From: Pseudorhodoferax soli
GTDB taxonomy: Bacteria > Pseudomonadota > Gammaproteobacteria > Burkholderiales > Burkholderiaceae_C
NCBI RefSeq assembly: GCF_003337555.1
Contig: NZ_QPJK01000021.1
Location: forward strand, 1-48,388
DNA: 48,388 bases
Reading direction: 5' to 3'
Position 1 is the stretch's first letter. Each line of letters starts with the position of its first letter. Below the pieces are notes generated by a model. The model was not told the DNA's origin. It searched no databases and worked only from the letters and a program-made list of their open reading frames with translations. A program made the translations under genes and the position numbers. Below are positions 16,101-25,816 of this stretch, piece by piece.

Positions 16101-17017
16101 GCAAGAAGCCGCTGCCCGACTTCCTCGCGCGGGAACACGACGAGCGCGACCCCAGCCCCTGGCTCGCGCTGTGGCTGGACCAGAGCACACCGCTGCCGGA
16201 CGCGGTGAAGACGGCCTGGCTGGCCGATTCGAGCTCGGCCTCGCGCCAGTTCCTGCTGCCCTTCCTGCGGCCGCTGGCGCGCACCTTCATCATCCTGATC
16301 CAGGTCTGCAAGGTCTTCGTGCCGCGCAACTGGTCGCACTCCGGCCTGCTGCACAACGTCCTGGTCTGGGGCCTCAAGCGCTTCGTGTCGCCCGAGGCGA
16401 ACTGGCTGATCCTGCGCCACTTCCACCTGGGCTCGCAGGTGCTGGGCTTCATCGGCCGCAACTCGCCGGCGCCCGTGGGCACCACGCCGCTGGAGCCAGC
16501 CGACATCGAGGCGCTGCGCGACCACCTGTTCTTGAAGCACGACCTGAACCTGTTCAACTTCGTGATCCGGCTGGGCGAGGCGTTGCGCGCCCAGGGCCTG
16601 GAGTTGCGCAAGCCCGAGCACCTGGACCTCACCATGCTGCGCGACCCGGGCCTGAGGCTCGAAGACATGCCGCACGGCCGGCTCAACTTCCTGGACCTGC
16701 AGAGCGCGATCGAGCTGTTCACGCCGCTCTACCAACTGCTGCTGACCGACAACGATTTCTGGCGTGCCGCCAATTCGCTGCAGCTCGACGAGACCGTCGG
16801 CATCTACTGCGCCACGCTGCTGGCAGCGCCCGAGCACCTGGTGCTGGTCAACAACAAGCACCCGCTGGTGCCGTTGTCCACGCTGCGCGCGGGGCACCGG
16901 CTGGTGGTGCACGGCCTGTCCACCGAAATGCTGCACGCGCTGCTGATGCGCTTTCAGGCTGCGCAGGCCGAAGGCGGTGTGGTGCACACCACCAGCGGCG
17001 ACGCCACCGCGGAGTAA
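16097..17017 (+). CDS. Uncharacterised protein of the lipid-type cluster
   Basis: 306 residues; I do not recognise the family. The ATG overlaps the stop of the ketosynthase fusion (ATGA), so production is coupled. One moderately hydrophobic stretch near residues 55-80 (LARTFIILIQVCKVFVPRNW) could be membrane-associated. Further conspicuous segments are LRHFHLGSQVLGFIGRN, LKHDLNLFNFVIRLGEAL and IYCATLLAAPEHLVLVNNKH. No classical nucleotide, thiol or metal motif is evident, although isolated histidines are present. Its strict coupling suggests a dedicated partner, carrier or tailoring protein for the ketosynthase product. Confidence 0.7.
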   Translation: MSKKPLPDFLAREHDERDPSPWLALWLDQSTPLPDAVKTAWLADSSSASRQFLLPFLRPLARTFIILIQVCKVFVPRNWSHSGLLHNVLVWGLKRFVSPEANWLILRHFHLGSQVLGFIGRNSPAPVGTTPLEPADIEALRDHLFLKHDLNLFNFVIRLGEALRAQGLELRKPEHLDLTMLRDPGLRLEDMPHGRLNFLDLQSAIELFTPLYQLLLTDNDFWRAANSLQLDETVGIYCATLLAAPEHLVLVNNKHPLVPLSTLRAGHRLVVHGLSTEMLHALLMRFQAAQAEGGVVHTTSGDATAE

Positions 17018-17021
17018 GCCG

Positions 17022-18272
17022 TCAGTAGCGCGCCAGGCCCAGGCCTTCGGTGTCGATGGCCGGCTTGCGGCCCGCCATCCAGTCGGCCATGAGCCTCCCC
17101 GTGCCGGCCGCCATGGTCCAGCCCAGCGTGCCGTGGCCGGTGGACAGCCAGAGCTTCGGATAGCGCGTCGGCCCCAGGATGGGCGTGCCGTCCGGCGTCA
17201 TCGGCCGCAGGCCGCACCAGAACTTCGCCTGCGACAGGTCGCCGCCCCGGGGAAACAGGTCGCTGACCACGTGGTCCAGCGTGCGCCGGCGCCCGGGCTT
17301 CAGGCTCAGGTCGAAACCGCCCAGTTCGGCCGTGCCGCCCACGCGGATGCGGTCGCCCAGCCGCGTGACGGCGACCTTGTGGGTTTCGTCCATGACCGTG
17401 GATTCCGGTGCGCCGCTGGCGTCCGTGATCGGCAGCGTGAGCGAGTAGCCCTTGACCGGATACACCGGCAGGCGCAGGCCGAGCGGCTCGAGCAGCAACG
17501 GCGAGTAGCTGCCCAGTGCGACGAGGTAGCGGTCGGCCTGCAGCAGGCCCGCATCGGTGCGCACGCCGGTGATGTCGCCACCGGCATGGTCCACGCCGCG
17601 GATGGTGACGCCGTGGCGGAACTGCACACCCAGCCCCTCGGCCAGCTGGGCCAGACGCTGCGTGAACAGGAAGCAGTCGCCGGTCTCGTCGCCGGGCAGG
17701 CGCATGCCGCCGACGAACTTCTGGCGCACGGCCTGCAGCGCGGGCTCGTGGCGCACGCAGCCGTCCATGTCCAGCACCTCGTAGGGCACGCCGTACTGCT
17801 TCAGCACCGCGATGTCGCTGGCCGTGCCGTCCAGCTGCTTCTGCTCGCGGAACAGCTGCAGCGTGCCCTGGCTGCGCTCGTCGTAGGCGATGCCGGTCTC
17901 GGCACGCAGGGCCTGCAGGCAGTCGCGGCTGTACTCGGCCACGCGCACCATGCGCGCCTTGTTGATGCGGTAGCGCTCGGCGGTGCAGTTGCGCAGCATC
18001 GAGGCACCCCAGCGCCACATGGCCGGGCTCAGCAGCGGCTGGATGACCAGCGGGCTGTGGTGCATCAGCAGCCACTTGATGGCCTTGACCGGCACCCCCG
18101 GCCCGGCCCACGGCGCGGAGTAGCCAGGCGAGACCTCGCCCGCATTGGCGAAGCTGGTCTCCATCGCTGGGGCCGGCTGGCGGTCGACGACGGTGACCTC
18201 GTGCCCCTCGCGCGCCAGATAGAAGGCCGCCGTCGTGCCGATCACGCCACTGCCCAAGACCACCACTTTCAT
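17022..18272 (-). CDS. dadA: D-amino-acid dehydrogenase, small subunit (DadA-type)
   Basis: 416 residues, the usual DadA length. The N-terminal FAD motif is [18 protein letters not shown]. Other family markers are [19 protein letters not shown] and the C-terminal FAD/substrate segment [20 protein letters not shown], followed by [18 protein letters not shown]. The enzyme oxidises D-amino acids, classically D-alanine, at the membrane and passes electrons to the quinone pool. It is convergent with the lipid cluster (4-nt gap) and downstream of the cupin. No alanine racemase lies next to it in the window. Confidence 0.92.
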   Translation of the reverse strand: MKVVVLGSGVIGTTAAFYLAREGHEVTVVDRQPAPAMETSFANAGEVSPGYSAPWAGPGVPVKAIKWLLMHHSPLVIQPLLSPAMWRWGASMLRNCTAERYRINKARMVRVAEYSRDCLQALRAETGIAYDERSQGTLQLFREQKQLDGTASDIAVLKQYGVPYEVLDMDGCVRHEPALQAVRQKFVGGMRLPGDETGDCFLFTQRLAQLAEGLGVQFRHGVTIRGVDHAGGDITGVRTDAGLLQADRYLVALGSYSPLLLEPLGLRLPVYPVKGYSLTLPITDASGAPESTVMDETHKVAVTRLGDRIRVGGTAELGGFDLSLKPGRRRTLDHVVSDLFPRGGDLSQAKFWCGLRPMTPDGTPILGPTRYPKLWLSTGHGTLGWTMAAGTGRLMADWMAGRKPAIDTEGLGLARY

Positions 18273-18337
18273 GCCCGCCCTCCCGCGATTTCGTGTGGCG
18301 GGATTGTGCGAGCGAAGACCGGGGCGCGGTGGCCTGC

Positions 18338-18392
18338 GGCGCCGATCACATCCGCCATTAGCCGGGCTGATCGGCGGGGCGGATCGGCGCCG
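18338..18392 (-). terminator. GC-rich hairpin between the cupin gene and dadA
   Basis: CGGCGCCGATC at 18338-18348 and GATCGGCGCCG at 18382-18392 are exact 11-bp reverse complements, with ATCCGCC/GGCGGAT able to extend or compete inside. The stem begins four bases after the cupin stop on the minus strand. It lacks a U-run, so it would be an attenuating or 3'-end-stabilising hairpin, not a classical intrinsic terminator. Confidence 0.45.
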
Positions 18393-18395
18393 GGA

Positions 18396-18908
18396 TCACA
18401 CCCCGCCGTGCGGGTGCGTCGGGTCCACCCACAGCACCGTGTCGGGCTTCTCCACGGGCGCGATGTCCAGGTTGACGGCCACGGCCTCGCCGTCGCTGCG
18501 GCACAGCACGCACTCCAGCGCCTCGGTGGCGCTGGCGTTGATCTCCTGGTGCGGCACATAGGGTGGCACGTAGATGAAGTCGCCCGGCCCGGCCTCGGCC
18601 GTGAACTCGAGCTGCTCGCCCCAACGCATGCGCGCGCGGCCGCGCACCACGTAGATCACGCTCTCCAGGTGGCCGTGGTGGTGGGCCCCGGTCTTGGCGT
18701 CGGGATGGATGGTCACGGTGCCGGCCCACAGCTTGCTGGCGCCCACGCGCGCGAAATTGATCGCGGCCTTGCGGTCCATGCCGGGGGTCTGCGCGGTGTT
18801 GGCGTCCAGCTGGTTGCCGGGCACCACGCGCACGCCGTCGTGCTTCCAGCGCGCCTGCGCGTCGCCGTCGTGGTGATGGTGGTGGTGGTCGTCGTGCCCG
18901 TGGGCCAT
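18396..18908 (-). CDS. Cupin-domain protein with natural N-terminal histidine tract
   Basis: 170 residues. The beta-barrel motifs are GAHHHGHLESVIYVVRGRARMRWGE (the GX5HXHX3-4EX6G type) and PGDFIYVPPYVPHQEIN (the second histidine motif), so a metal site is complete. Before the barrel lies MAHGHDDHHHHHHDGD, a natural six-histidine run that could bind Ni, Zn or Co. AGGGAGA precedes the ATG. The gene follows the diguanylate cyclase by 14 nt on the same strand. Function is unknown; cupins of this form are often dioxygenases, isomerases or sensors. Confidence 0.82.
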   Translation of the reverse strand: MAHGHDDHHHHHHDGDAQARWKHDGVRVVPGNQLDANTAQTPGMDRKAAINFARVGASKLWAGTVTIHPDAKTGAHHHGHLESVIYVVRGRARMRWGEQLEFTAEAGPGDFIYVPPYVPHQEINASATEALECVLCRSDGEAVAVNLDIAPVEKPDTVLWVDPTHPHGGV

Positions 18909-18922
18909 GGTGGTCTCCCTGT

Positions 18923-20830
18923 TCATTCGAAGGCGAAGGTCCTGAGCGCGCGGCGCTGGCGCTTGACGCTGTACATGGCGGCATCGGCGTCCATGAGCAC
19001 CTGCTCGGGGCTCTCCTGGCTGCCCACCAGCAGGCGGATGCCGATGCTGGCCGAGCAGCGGTGCGTCTCGCCGCGCAGGTGGTAGTTGCGCTCGATCGCG
19101 TCCAGGATCTTGTCGGCCACCGTGTTCACATGGTCGGCCGCGGTCTTCTCGTCCACGCCCAGCTCTTCGAGCAGCACCACGAACTCGTCGCCGCCCAGCC
19201 GCGCCACCGTGTCGTGCTGGCGCACGGCAGCCTGCAGCCGCCGGCCGACCTCGATCAGCATCTGGTCGCCGGCCTCGTGGCCGAAGCTGTCGTTGATGCG
19301 CTTGAAGCCGTCCAGGTCGATGAACAGCACGCCGAAGTAGCTGCGCTGGCGGCTGCTGGACAGCTGGGCCTGGCGCAGCCGGTCCATCAGCAGGCGCCGG
19401 TTGGGCAGCCGCGTCAGCGGATCGTTGAAGGCCATGCTGCGGATCTCCACCTCCATCGCCTTGTGGCGGCTGATGTCGCGCGCGATGACCGAGATGCCGG
19501 CGATGCGCCCGCGCGCGTCGAGCACCGGTGAGACCGCCATCGACACGTCGATCAGGGTGCCGTCCTTGCGCAGGCGCTGGGTCTCGTAGTCCTGCAGGCT
19601 TTCTCCGCGCCGCACGCGGGCGATCAGCGCGGCGTCCTCGCCTTGCCGGTCGGTCGGGGCCAGCCGCACGGCCGACTGCCCGCGCATCTCCGCCTCGGTG
19701 TAGCCGAACATCTGCTGCGCGCCGCGGTTCCAGGTGGTGATGTGGCCCTGCAGCGTCTTGCTGACGATGCTGTCCGAAGAACTCTGCACGATGGCCTCGA
19801 AGCGGTTGTGCAGCGCGCGCAGCTGGCGGCGCGACGAGCGCACCAGCATCAGCCAGGCCCACAGCGTGAGGACGATGGTCAGTGCCGCCAGCGCCGCCAC
19901 CATCAGCGTGTTGGCACGCCAGCCGGCCATGGCGTCCTGCATGGACTGCCCCACCACCACGTAGAACGGGTGGTCGCGCAGGCGCCGGTAGGCGTTCAGG
20001 CGCTGGTGGCCATCCACCGTTCCCGCGGCCTCGTACGAGCCCTGCGCCGGCGCCACGCGGACGGCCCGGCGCAGGCCATCGGACACGCCGGCGGGCGCGC
20101 CCTGCGTCGCCGGGTGGTAGTGCACGGCCTGCAGATCCTCGGTGCGCAGCGATGCGGCGCCGTGCACGCCGAAATCGATGCCCTCGAACAGCTGGTCGAA
20201 CTGCGCGCCGGACATGCCGGCGAACACCACGCCGCGCAAAGTGCCGCGCGCATCGCGCACCGCCCTGGCGAACACGATGCGGGACGCACCGTCCTGCGCG
20301 CCCGCCGGCCCGCCTGGCACCGGCCCGACCACCACCACCAGCGCGCCCCGCGGCTCGGCCACGGCACGCCGGAAGAACTCCTGCGCGCCGACCTGCGCCA
20401 GGGGCGCCGGCAGCGACGCGGTGCGCAGCCGCACGGCACCGTCGGCATCGGCGATGGCAACGTCGTCCAGCGCGACCCGCGCCATGCGCGGCTGCACCTG
20501 CAGCCCCGTGCCGCCGGGGTCGGCGCCGCCGCCCTGCAGCACCGACCCATGGCGCAATGCCACCAGCTGCAGGTAGATGTCGATCTTGTCGAAGTTGTCG
20601 GAGAGCTGCGCCTCGATGAGCCGCGCGAGGTTCTGTGTCCCCACCAGGGCGCGCTCGCGGCTGCGCACGTGGTCGGTGGCGACCGCCAGCACCGCCAGCG
20701 CCAGCACCAGCACGATGACCAGCACGGGGCCCACGGCCTGGCCCAGCCAGGGCGGCAGCATGGGCGGGCGGTCGCGGGAACCTTCGTCAACGTGCATGCG
20801 GGTCGTTACGTGCGGAGGGGAGCCGGTCAT
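18923..20830 (-). CDS. Membrane diguanylate cyclase with extracytoplasmic sensor, PAS and GGDEF
   Basis: 635 residues from the ATG at 20830; starts at 20797 and 20761 are possible because no strong ribosome-binding site is seen. Order: helix 1 (about 29-49, PVLVIVLVLALAVLAVA), a Cache-like periplasmic domain, helix 2 (VAALAALTIVLTLWAWLML), PAS (FEAIVQSSSDSIVSKTLQG onward), then GGDEF. The active loop RLGGDEF is intact (about residue 546). An RQHD motif five residues before it is the inhibitory I-site. It should make cyclic-di-GMP in response to a periplasmic ligand, possibly an amino acid given the neighbouring transport genes. No EAL domain is present. Confidence 0.88.
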   Translation of the reverse strand: MTGSPPHVTTRMHVDEGSRDRPPMLPPWLGQAVGPVLVIVLVLALAVLAVATDHVRSRERALVGTQNLARLIEAQLSDNFDKIDIYLQLVALRHGSVLQGGGADPGGTGLQVQPRMARVALDDVAIADADGAVRLRTASLPAPLAQVGAQEFFRRAVAEPRGALVVVVGPVPGGPAGAQDGASRIVFARAVRDARGTLRGVVFAGMSGAQFDQLFEGIDFGVHGAASLRTEDLQAVHYHPATQGAPAGVSDGLRRAVRVAPAQGSYEAAGTVDGHQRLNAYRRLRDHPFYVVVGQSMQDAMAGWRANTLMVAALAALTIVLTLWAWLMLVRSSRRQLRALHNRFEAIVQSSSDSIVSKTLQGHITTWNRGAQQMFGYTEAEMRGQSAVRLAPTDRQGEDAALIARVRRGESLQDYETQRLRKDGTLIDVSMAVSPVLDARGRIAGISVIARDISRHKAMEVEIRSMAFNDPLTRLPNRRLLMDRLRQAQLSSSRQRSYFGVLFIDLDGFKRINDSFGHEAGDQMLIEVGRRLQAAVRQHDTVARLGGDEFVVLLEELGVDEKTAADHVNTVADKILDAIERNYHLRGETHRCSASIGIRLLVGSQESPEQVLMDADAAMYSVKRQRRALRTFAFE

Positions 20831-20944
20831 TCTAGGAGGCCGGGAGGCACACCGGACAGCATGCAGGCGGGCCGGGGCATTCGTCCCGCATGCACTGTCC
20901 TGCGCTAGTATTTGCTGGCGCCCAATACCAAATTTCCGGAAGGA

Positions 20945-20961
20945 TTGGCACAAGATATGCG
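20945..20961 (+). promoter_or_regulatory. Possible sigma-54 (-24/-12) promoter
   Basis: TTGGCAC followed by ATGC places GG (20947-20948) and GC (20959-20960) exactly ten bases apart, as in the RpoN consensus. The -24 half is a full match but the -12 half is weak (ATGC instead of TTGC). It lies about 55 bp upstream of the AapJ-like gene. Amino-acid transport genes are often RpoN-controlled. Confidence 0.3.
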
Positions 20962-21015
20962 CACTTCGAGAATGCTGCGGCGGGCCATATGGCCGTGATC
21001 CGCACAAGGTCGGTG

Positions 21016-22044
21016 ATGGCCTCCTGGCGTCGGTTTGCGGCGGGTGGAGCCCTGCTGGTGCTGGCGGTCGGTGCCGCGCAGGCCGGCCCCACGCTGGAGG
21101 CGGTGCGCGCACGCGATGCCCTGCTGTGCGGCATCAGCCCCGGCATGCTGGGCTTCTCGCATCCGGGCACCACCCCCGGCCACTGGGAAGGCATGGATGT
21201 GGACATCTGCCGCGCCGTGGCGGCCGCGGTGCTGGGCAGCGGCGACAAGGTGAAGTTCGTGCACCTGCAGGTGGACGAACGCCTGCCGGCCTTGCGCGAG
21301 GGACGCTTCGACATCCTCGCCTTCGCCGCCAGCTACACCATGTCGCGCGACACCAGCATGGGTGCGCAGGCCACCGTGGTCACCTACTACGACGGCCAGG
21401 GCTTCATGGTGCCGACGGCCAGCAAGGTGCGCAACACGCGCCAGCTGCGCGGCAAGCCGATCTGCGTGACGACGACGGGCAGTTCCGAGCAAACGCTGCA
21501 GGAGTACTCCGACGCCCAGAAGATGGGCTTCAAGCTGCTGCGCTTCGCCCGCTTCAAGGAGGCCGCCGAGGCCTACCTGGCCAGGCGCTGCGCCGCCATC
21601 TCGGCCGACGCCACCAGCCTGGCCGTGATCCGGCGCACGCAGACACCGCTGCCGGCCGACCACCTGATCCTGCCCGAGCTGATCTCCAAGGAGCCGCTGG
21701 GGCCCCTGGTGCGCCGCGGCGACGACGCATGGGCCTTGGTCGTCACCTGGGTGATCCAGGGCCTGATCGCGGCGGAGGAGCATGGCCTGACGCGCGCCAA
21801 CGTGGTCGAGCAGGCCGCGAGCAACCCGAATGCCGAAGTGCAGCGCATGCTGGGCCGCAGCGGCGACAGCGGCAAGATGATCGGCCTGGAGCGCGACTGG
21901 CTGCTCAACGCCTTGCGCGCGACCGGCAACTACGGCGAGATCTTCGCCCGCAACGTCGGCGTGGACTCCCCGCTGGGCCTGCCGCGCGGGCTCAACGCGC
22001 TGTGGAGCCACGGCGGCCTGCAGTACGCGCTGCCGATCCGCTGA
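21016..22044 (+). CDS. General L-amino-acid-type periplasmic binding protein (AapJ-like)
   Basis: 342 residues from the ATG at 21016 (AAGGT upstream). An alternative ATG at 20989 would add nine residues before the signal peptide. The signal peptide is MASWRRFAAGGALLVLAVGAAQAG. The mature part has LLCGISPGMLGFSHPG and GMDVDICRAVAAAVLG, and ends in LNALWSHGGLQYALPIR, the usual end of AapJ/BztA proteins. It binds amino acids for an ABC importer. No aapQMP genes follow, so it is an orphan that may work with the permeases at 23.7-25.0 kb or a distant system. Confidence 0.85.
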   Translation: MASWRRFAAGGALLVLAVGAAQAGPTLEAVRARDALLCGISPGMLGFSHPGTTPGHWEGMDVDICRAVAAAVLGSGDKVKFVHLQVDERLPALREGRFDILAFAASYTMSRDTSMGAQATVVTYYDGQGFMVPTASKVRNTRQLRGKPICVTTTGSSEQTLQEYSDAQKMGFKLLRFARFKEAAEAYLARRCAAISADATSLAVIRRTQTPLPADHLILPELISKEPLGPLVRRGDDAWALVVTWVIQGLIAAEEHGLTRANVVEQAASNPNAEVQRMLGRSGDSGKMIGLERDWLLNALRATGNYGEIFARNVGVDSPLGLPRGLNALWSHGGLQYALPIR

Positions 22045-22115
22045 CCAGCCCATCGCGCCAGACTGGTGCATCCATCTTGCATACCAGCGGGCACGCTTCC
22101 TGCTGATGCAGGTGC

Positions 22116-22904
22116 ATGCCCAGCACCGCATCCGAGATCAGCGAACGCATCATCCAGGCCGTCATGGCGCAAAAGCTCGCGCCCGGCGCCAGGCTGGGAG
22201 AGCAGCCGCTGGCCATGCTGTTCGACTGCAGCCGCACCGTGGTGCGGGAGGCGCTCACGCGGCTGGCGGCGCGCGGCATCGTCACCGTCAGCGCGCGGCG
22301 CGGCTGGTATGTGATCGAGCCCTCCGAAGACGAGGCGCGCGAGGCCTTCGCGGCCCGCCGCGTGATCGAGACCGGCCTGATCCGCAGCCTCACCACGGTG
22401 CACAAGCCCGCACTGAAAAAGCTCAAGACCCACCTGGCGCGCGAGAAGGCCGCGCTGCAAGGCAGCGACGTGGGCGCGCGCAGCTTCCTGCTCGGCGACT
22501 TCCATGTGTGCCTGGCCGAATGCCTGGGCAATTCGCTCTTGGCCGACACGCTGCGCGACTACACGGCACGCACCACGCTGATCGCCATGCTCTACCAGTC
22601 GCCCCACAACGCGGAGGCCTCGTGCGAGGACCACGTGCAGATCGTCGCCGCACTGGAGCGCGGCGACTTCGCCAGCGCCGAGGCGCTGATGCACCAGCAC
22701 ATCGGCGCCGTGCACGACGCGCTGCGCCTGCCCGTGGACAACGACCCGCTGGCCCAGCTGCGCGATGCGCTGGCCCCGGTCGATGCCCCTGCGGCACAAG
22801 TCTTGCGTACAAGAACCCCGCCACGCCGGCCCGCCCGCCCCGACGCACCAGCTTCGGGCGGCGCGCCGGACGAACCATCCACCTACCTCGGAGCCCTGCT
22901 ATGA
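22116..22904 (+). CDS. GntR-family regulator, FCD subfamily, with Pro/Ala-rich tail
   Basis: 262 residues. The winged helix occupies about 8-72 (LAPGARLGEQPLAMLFDCSR, then TVVREALTRLAARGIV). The FCD-type helical domain follows, with FLLGDFHVCLAECLGNSLLADTL and LMHQHIGAV. The last 40 or so residues are rich in Pro, Arg and Ala and look disordered. Its stop overlaps the start of the next binding-protein gene (ATGA), which strongly suggests it controls the amino-acid importer genes downstream. Confidence 0.85.
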   Translation: MPSTASEISERIIQAVMAQKLAPGARLGEQPLAMLFDCSRTVVREALTRLAARGIVTVSARRGWYVIEPSEDEAREAFAARRVIETGLIRSLTTVHKPALKKLKTHLAREKAALQGSDVGARSFLLGDFHVCLAECLGNSLLADTLRDYTARTTLIAMLYQSPHNAEASCEDHVQIVAALERGDFASAEALMHQHIGAVHDALRLPVDNDPLAQLRDALAPVDAPAAQVLRTRTPPRRPARPDAPASGGAPDEPSTYLGALL

Positions 22905-23695
22905 AGCACCTGACCCGCCGCCTTGCCGCCACTGCCGCCTTCGCCGTTCTCGCCAGCGTGGCCGTCGGCGCCCATGCCCAGAACGCACTGGACAAGGTGA
23001 TGGCATCCAAGAAGATCACCATCGCGGTTCCGACCGATTTCCCGCCCTACGGCTTCGTCGGCACAGACATGGCGCCCCAGGGCCTGGACATCGACACCGC
23101 GCGCTACATCGCCGACAAGCTCGGCGTGAAGGTCGAGCTCACGCCCGTGACCAGCGCCAACCGCATCCCCTACCTGCAAAGCGGCAAGGCCGAGCTCGTG
23201 ATCTCCACGCTGGGCAAGAACCCCGAGCGCGAGAAGGTGATCGACTTCACGGTGGCCTACTCGCCCTTCTTCCAGGCCGTGTTCGCACCCAAGGCCATGG
23301 CCGTCAAGAGCTTCGCCGACCTGGGCGGCAAGAGCGTGGGCGTCACGCGCGGCGCCATCGAAGACCAGGAACTGACCAAGCTGGCCCCGGCCAGCGCCGA
23401 CATCAAGCGCTTCGAGGACAACAACGCCACCGTCTCCTCCTTCGTCGCGGGCCAGGTGCAGCTGATCGCCACGGGCGCCTCGGTGGCCGGCAACATGATG
23501 GCCAAGAACCCGCAGCTGGGCACCGAGTACAAGTTGCTGCTCAAGGACTCGCCCAACTTCATCGGCGTGGCCAAGGGCGAGGACAAGTTGCGCCTGCGGA
23601 TCAACGAGATCCTGATCGAAGGCAAGAAGGCCGGCGACCTGGACAAGCTGGCCCAGAAGTGGCTCGGCCGCCCGGCCGGCGACCTGCCCCAGTAA
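22901..23695 (+). CDS. Polar amino-acid ABC transporter, periplasmic binding protein
   Basis: 264 residues, family SBP_bac_3. The signal peptide is MKHLTRRLAATAAFAVLASV, cleaved near AHAQ. The domain starts at KITIAVPTDFPPYGFVGTDM, and the ligand loop QGLDIDTARYIADKLGVKVE is typical of polar amino-acid binders. GGAG lies upstream. It heads a complete importer with two permeases and an ATPase, all on the same strand with short gaps. Confidence 0.9.
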   Translation: MKHLTRRLAATAAFAVLASVAVGAHAQNALDKVMASKKITIAVPTDFPPYGFVGTDMAPQGLDIDTARYIADKLGVKVELTPVTSANRIPYLQSGKAELVISTLGKNPEREKVIDFTVAYSPFFQAVFAPKAMAVKSFADLGGKSVGVTRGAIEDQELTKLAPASADIKRFEDNNATVSSFVAGQVQLIATGASVAGNMMAKNPQLGTEYKLLLKDSPNFIGVAKGEDKLRLRINEILIEGKKAGDLDKLAQKWLGRPAGDLPQ

Positions 23696-23716
23696 GCCCG
23701 CGCGAAGAACAGCGCC

Positions 23717-24379
23717 ATGCGGATCGCATTCGACTTCGGGGCCGTGCTGTCCCAGTGGCCGTTGCTGGTCACCGGGATGCTCTGGACCATCGGCCTGACG
23801 GCCATCTCCGCGCTGCTGGGCGTGGCGCTGGGCGTGGTGTTCGCCTGGGTGCGCTCGCACGGCGCCCCATGGCTCAAGTGGGTGGTCGGCACCTATGTGG
23901 AGCTGATCCGCAACACCCCCTTCATCGTGCAGCTGTTCTTCATCTACTTCGGCCTGCCGGCCGCTGGCGTGAAGCTCAGCGCCGAAACCGCCTCGGTCAT
24001 CGCCATGGTGGTCAACCTGTCGGCTTACGCCACCGAGATCATCCGCGCCGGCATCGACGCCACGCCCAAGGGGCAGATCGAGGCCGCCGCCAGCCTGGCG
24101 CTGTCGCGCATGCAAACCTTCACGCGCGTGGTGCTGCCGCCTGCGCTCAAGAAGGTCTGGCCGGCACTGGTCAGCCAGACCATCATCGTGATGCTGGGCT
24201 CGGCCGTGTGCGGGCAGATCTCCACGCCCGAACTGAGCTACGCCGCCAACCTGATCCAGAGCCGCAATTTCCGCGCGTTCGAGGCCTTCATCATCGCCAC
24301 GGTGCTGTACCTGTTGCTGGCCATGGCGCTGCGCCGGCTGCTGAACTGGGCCGGCCCGAAGTTCATCTACGGAAGGTAG
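23717..24379 (+). CDS. Amino-acid ABC transporter permease (first)
   Basis: 220 residues with four to five helices of the HisM/GltJ type. The EAA loop for contact with the ATPase is EAAASLALSRMQTFTRVVLPPAL, and the N-terminal half carries YVELIRNTPFIVQLFFIYFGLP. It forms the inner-membrane channel with the next gene product. It follows the binding protein after 21 nt. Confidence 0.9.
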   Translation: MRIAFDFGAVLSQWPLLVTGMLWTIGLTAISALLGVALGVVFAWVRSHGAPWLKWVVGTYVELIRNTPFIVQLFFIYFGLPAAGVKLSAETASVIAMVVNLSAYATEIIRAGIDATPKGQIEAAASLALSRMQTFTRVVLPPALKKVWPALVSQTIIVMLGSAVCGQISTPELSYAANLIQSRNFRAFEAFIIATVLYLLLAMALRRLLNWAGPKFIYGR

Positions 24380-24383
24380 CGCC

Positions 24384-25020
24384 ATGGTCGACTTCACCTT
24401 GTGGGACATCCTGCGCAACCTGCTGCTGGCGCTGCGCTGGACAGTGGTGCTCTCGCTCATCGCCTTCGTCGGCGGCGGCTTGATGGGCCTCGGCCTGCTG
24501 GTCGCGCGCCTGTCGGGCCGGCGCGGCGTGGAGCCTCTCGTCGCCGGCTACGTGCAGGTGTTCCAGGGCACGCCGCTGCTCATGCAGCTGTTCCTCGCCT
24601 ACTTCGGCATCGCGCTGTTCGGCATCCAGACCTCGGCCTGGGTCGCGGCATCCGTCGCGCTCACGCTGTACACCAGCGCCTTCCTCGCGGAGATCTGGCG
24701 CGGCTGCGTGGCCGCCATCCCCAAGGGCCAGTGGGAGGCTGCCGACAGCCTGGCGCTGTCGTTCGGCGAGAAGCTGCGCCATGTGGTGCTGCCGCAGGCC
24801 ATCAAGATCGCCGTGCCGCCCACCGTCGGCTTTCTCGTGCAGGTGGTCAAGGGCACGGCGCTGGCCTCGGTGATCGGCTTCATCGAGCTCACCAAGGCCG
24901 GCACCATGATCACCAACGCCACCTTCAAGCCCTTCGTGGTCTACAGCTGCGTGGCGCTGCTGTACTTCGTGCTGTGCTTCCCGATCAGCCTGTACGCCAA
25001 AACCCTAGAGAGGAAACTCC

Positions 25021-25037
<17 letters not shown>
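24384..25037 (+). CDS. Amino-acid ABC transporter permease (second)
   Basis: 217 residues, HisQ/GltK type. The conserved segments are VQVFQGTPLLMQLFLAYFG and the EAA loop EAADSLALSFGEKLRHVVLPQA. GGAAGG precedes the ATG. The end overlaps the ATPase gene by 17 nt. It should pair with the preceding permease as a heterodimeric channel. Confidence 0.9.
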
Positions 25038-25779
<742 letters not shown>

Positions 25780-25816
25780 GCGGCCCACCCGCCTCGCCGG
25801 CCCTGCCCCACGGCCC

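Noticed and set aside
14079-16190. 703-codon minus-strand frame opposite the ketosynthase fusion
   Set aside because: Low-complexity composition and no motif, while the plus strand shows intact catalytic residues in two domains.
18858-18893. His tract as vector-derived tag sequence
   Set aside because: It is continuous with a native ribosome-binding site and cupin gene, with mixed CAC/CAT codons and flanking Asp residues; no vector sequence surrounds it.
16977-19085. 702-codon plus-strand frame opposite dadA and the cupin gene
   Set aside because: dadA and the cupin on the minus strand have full family motifs; the plus frame has none.
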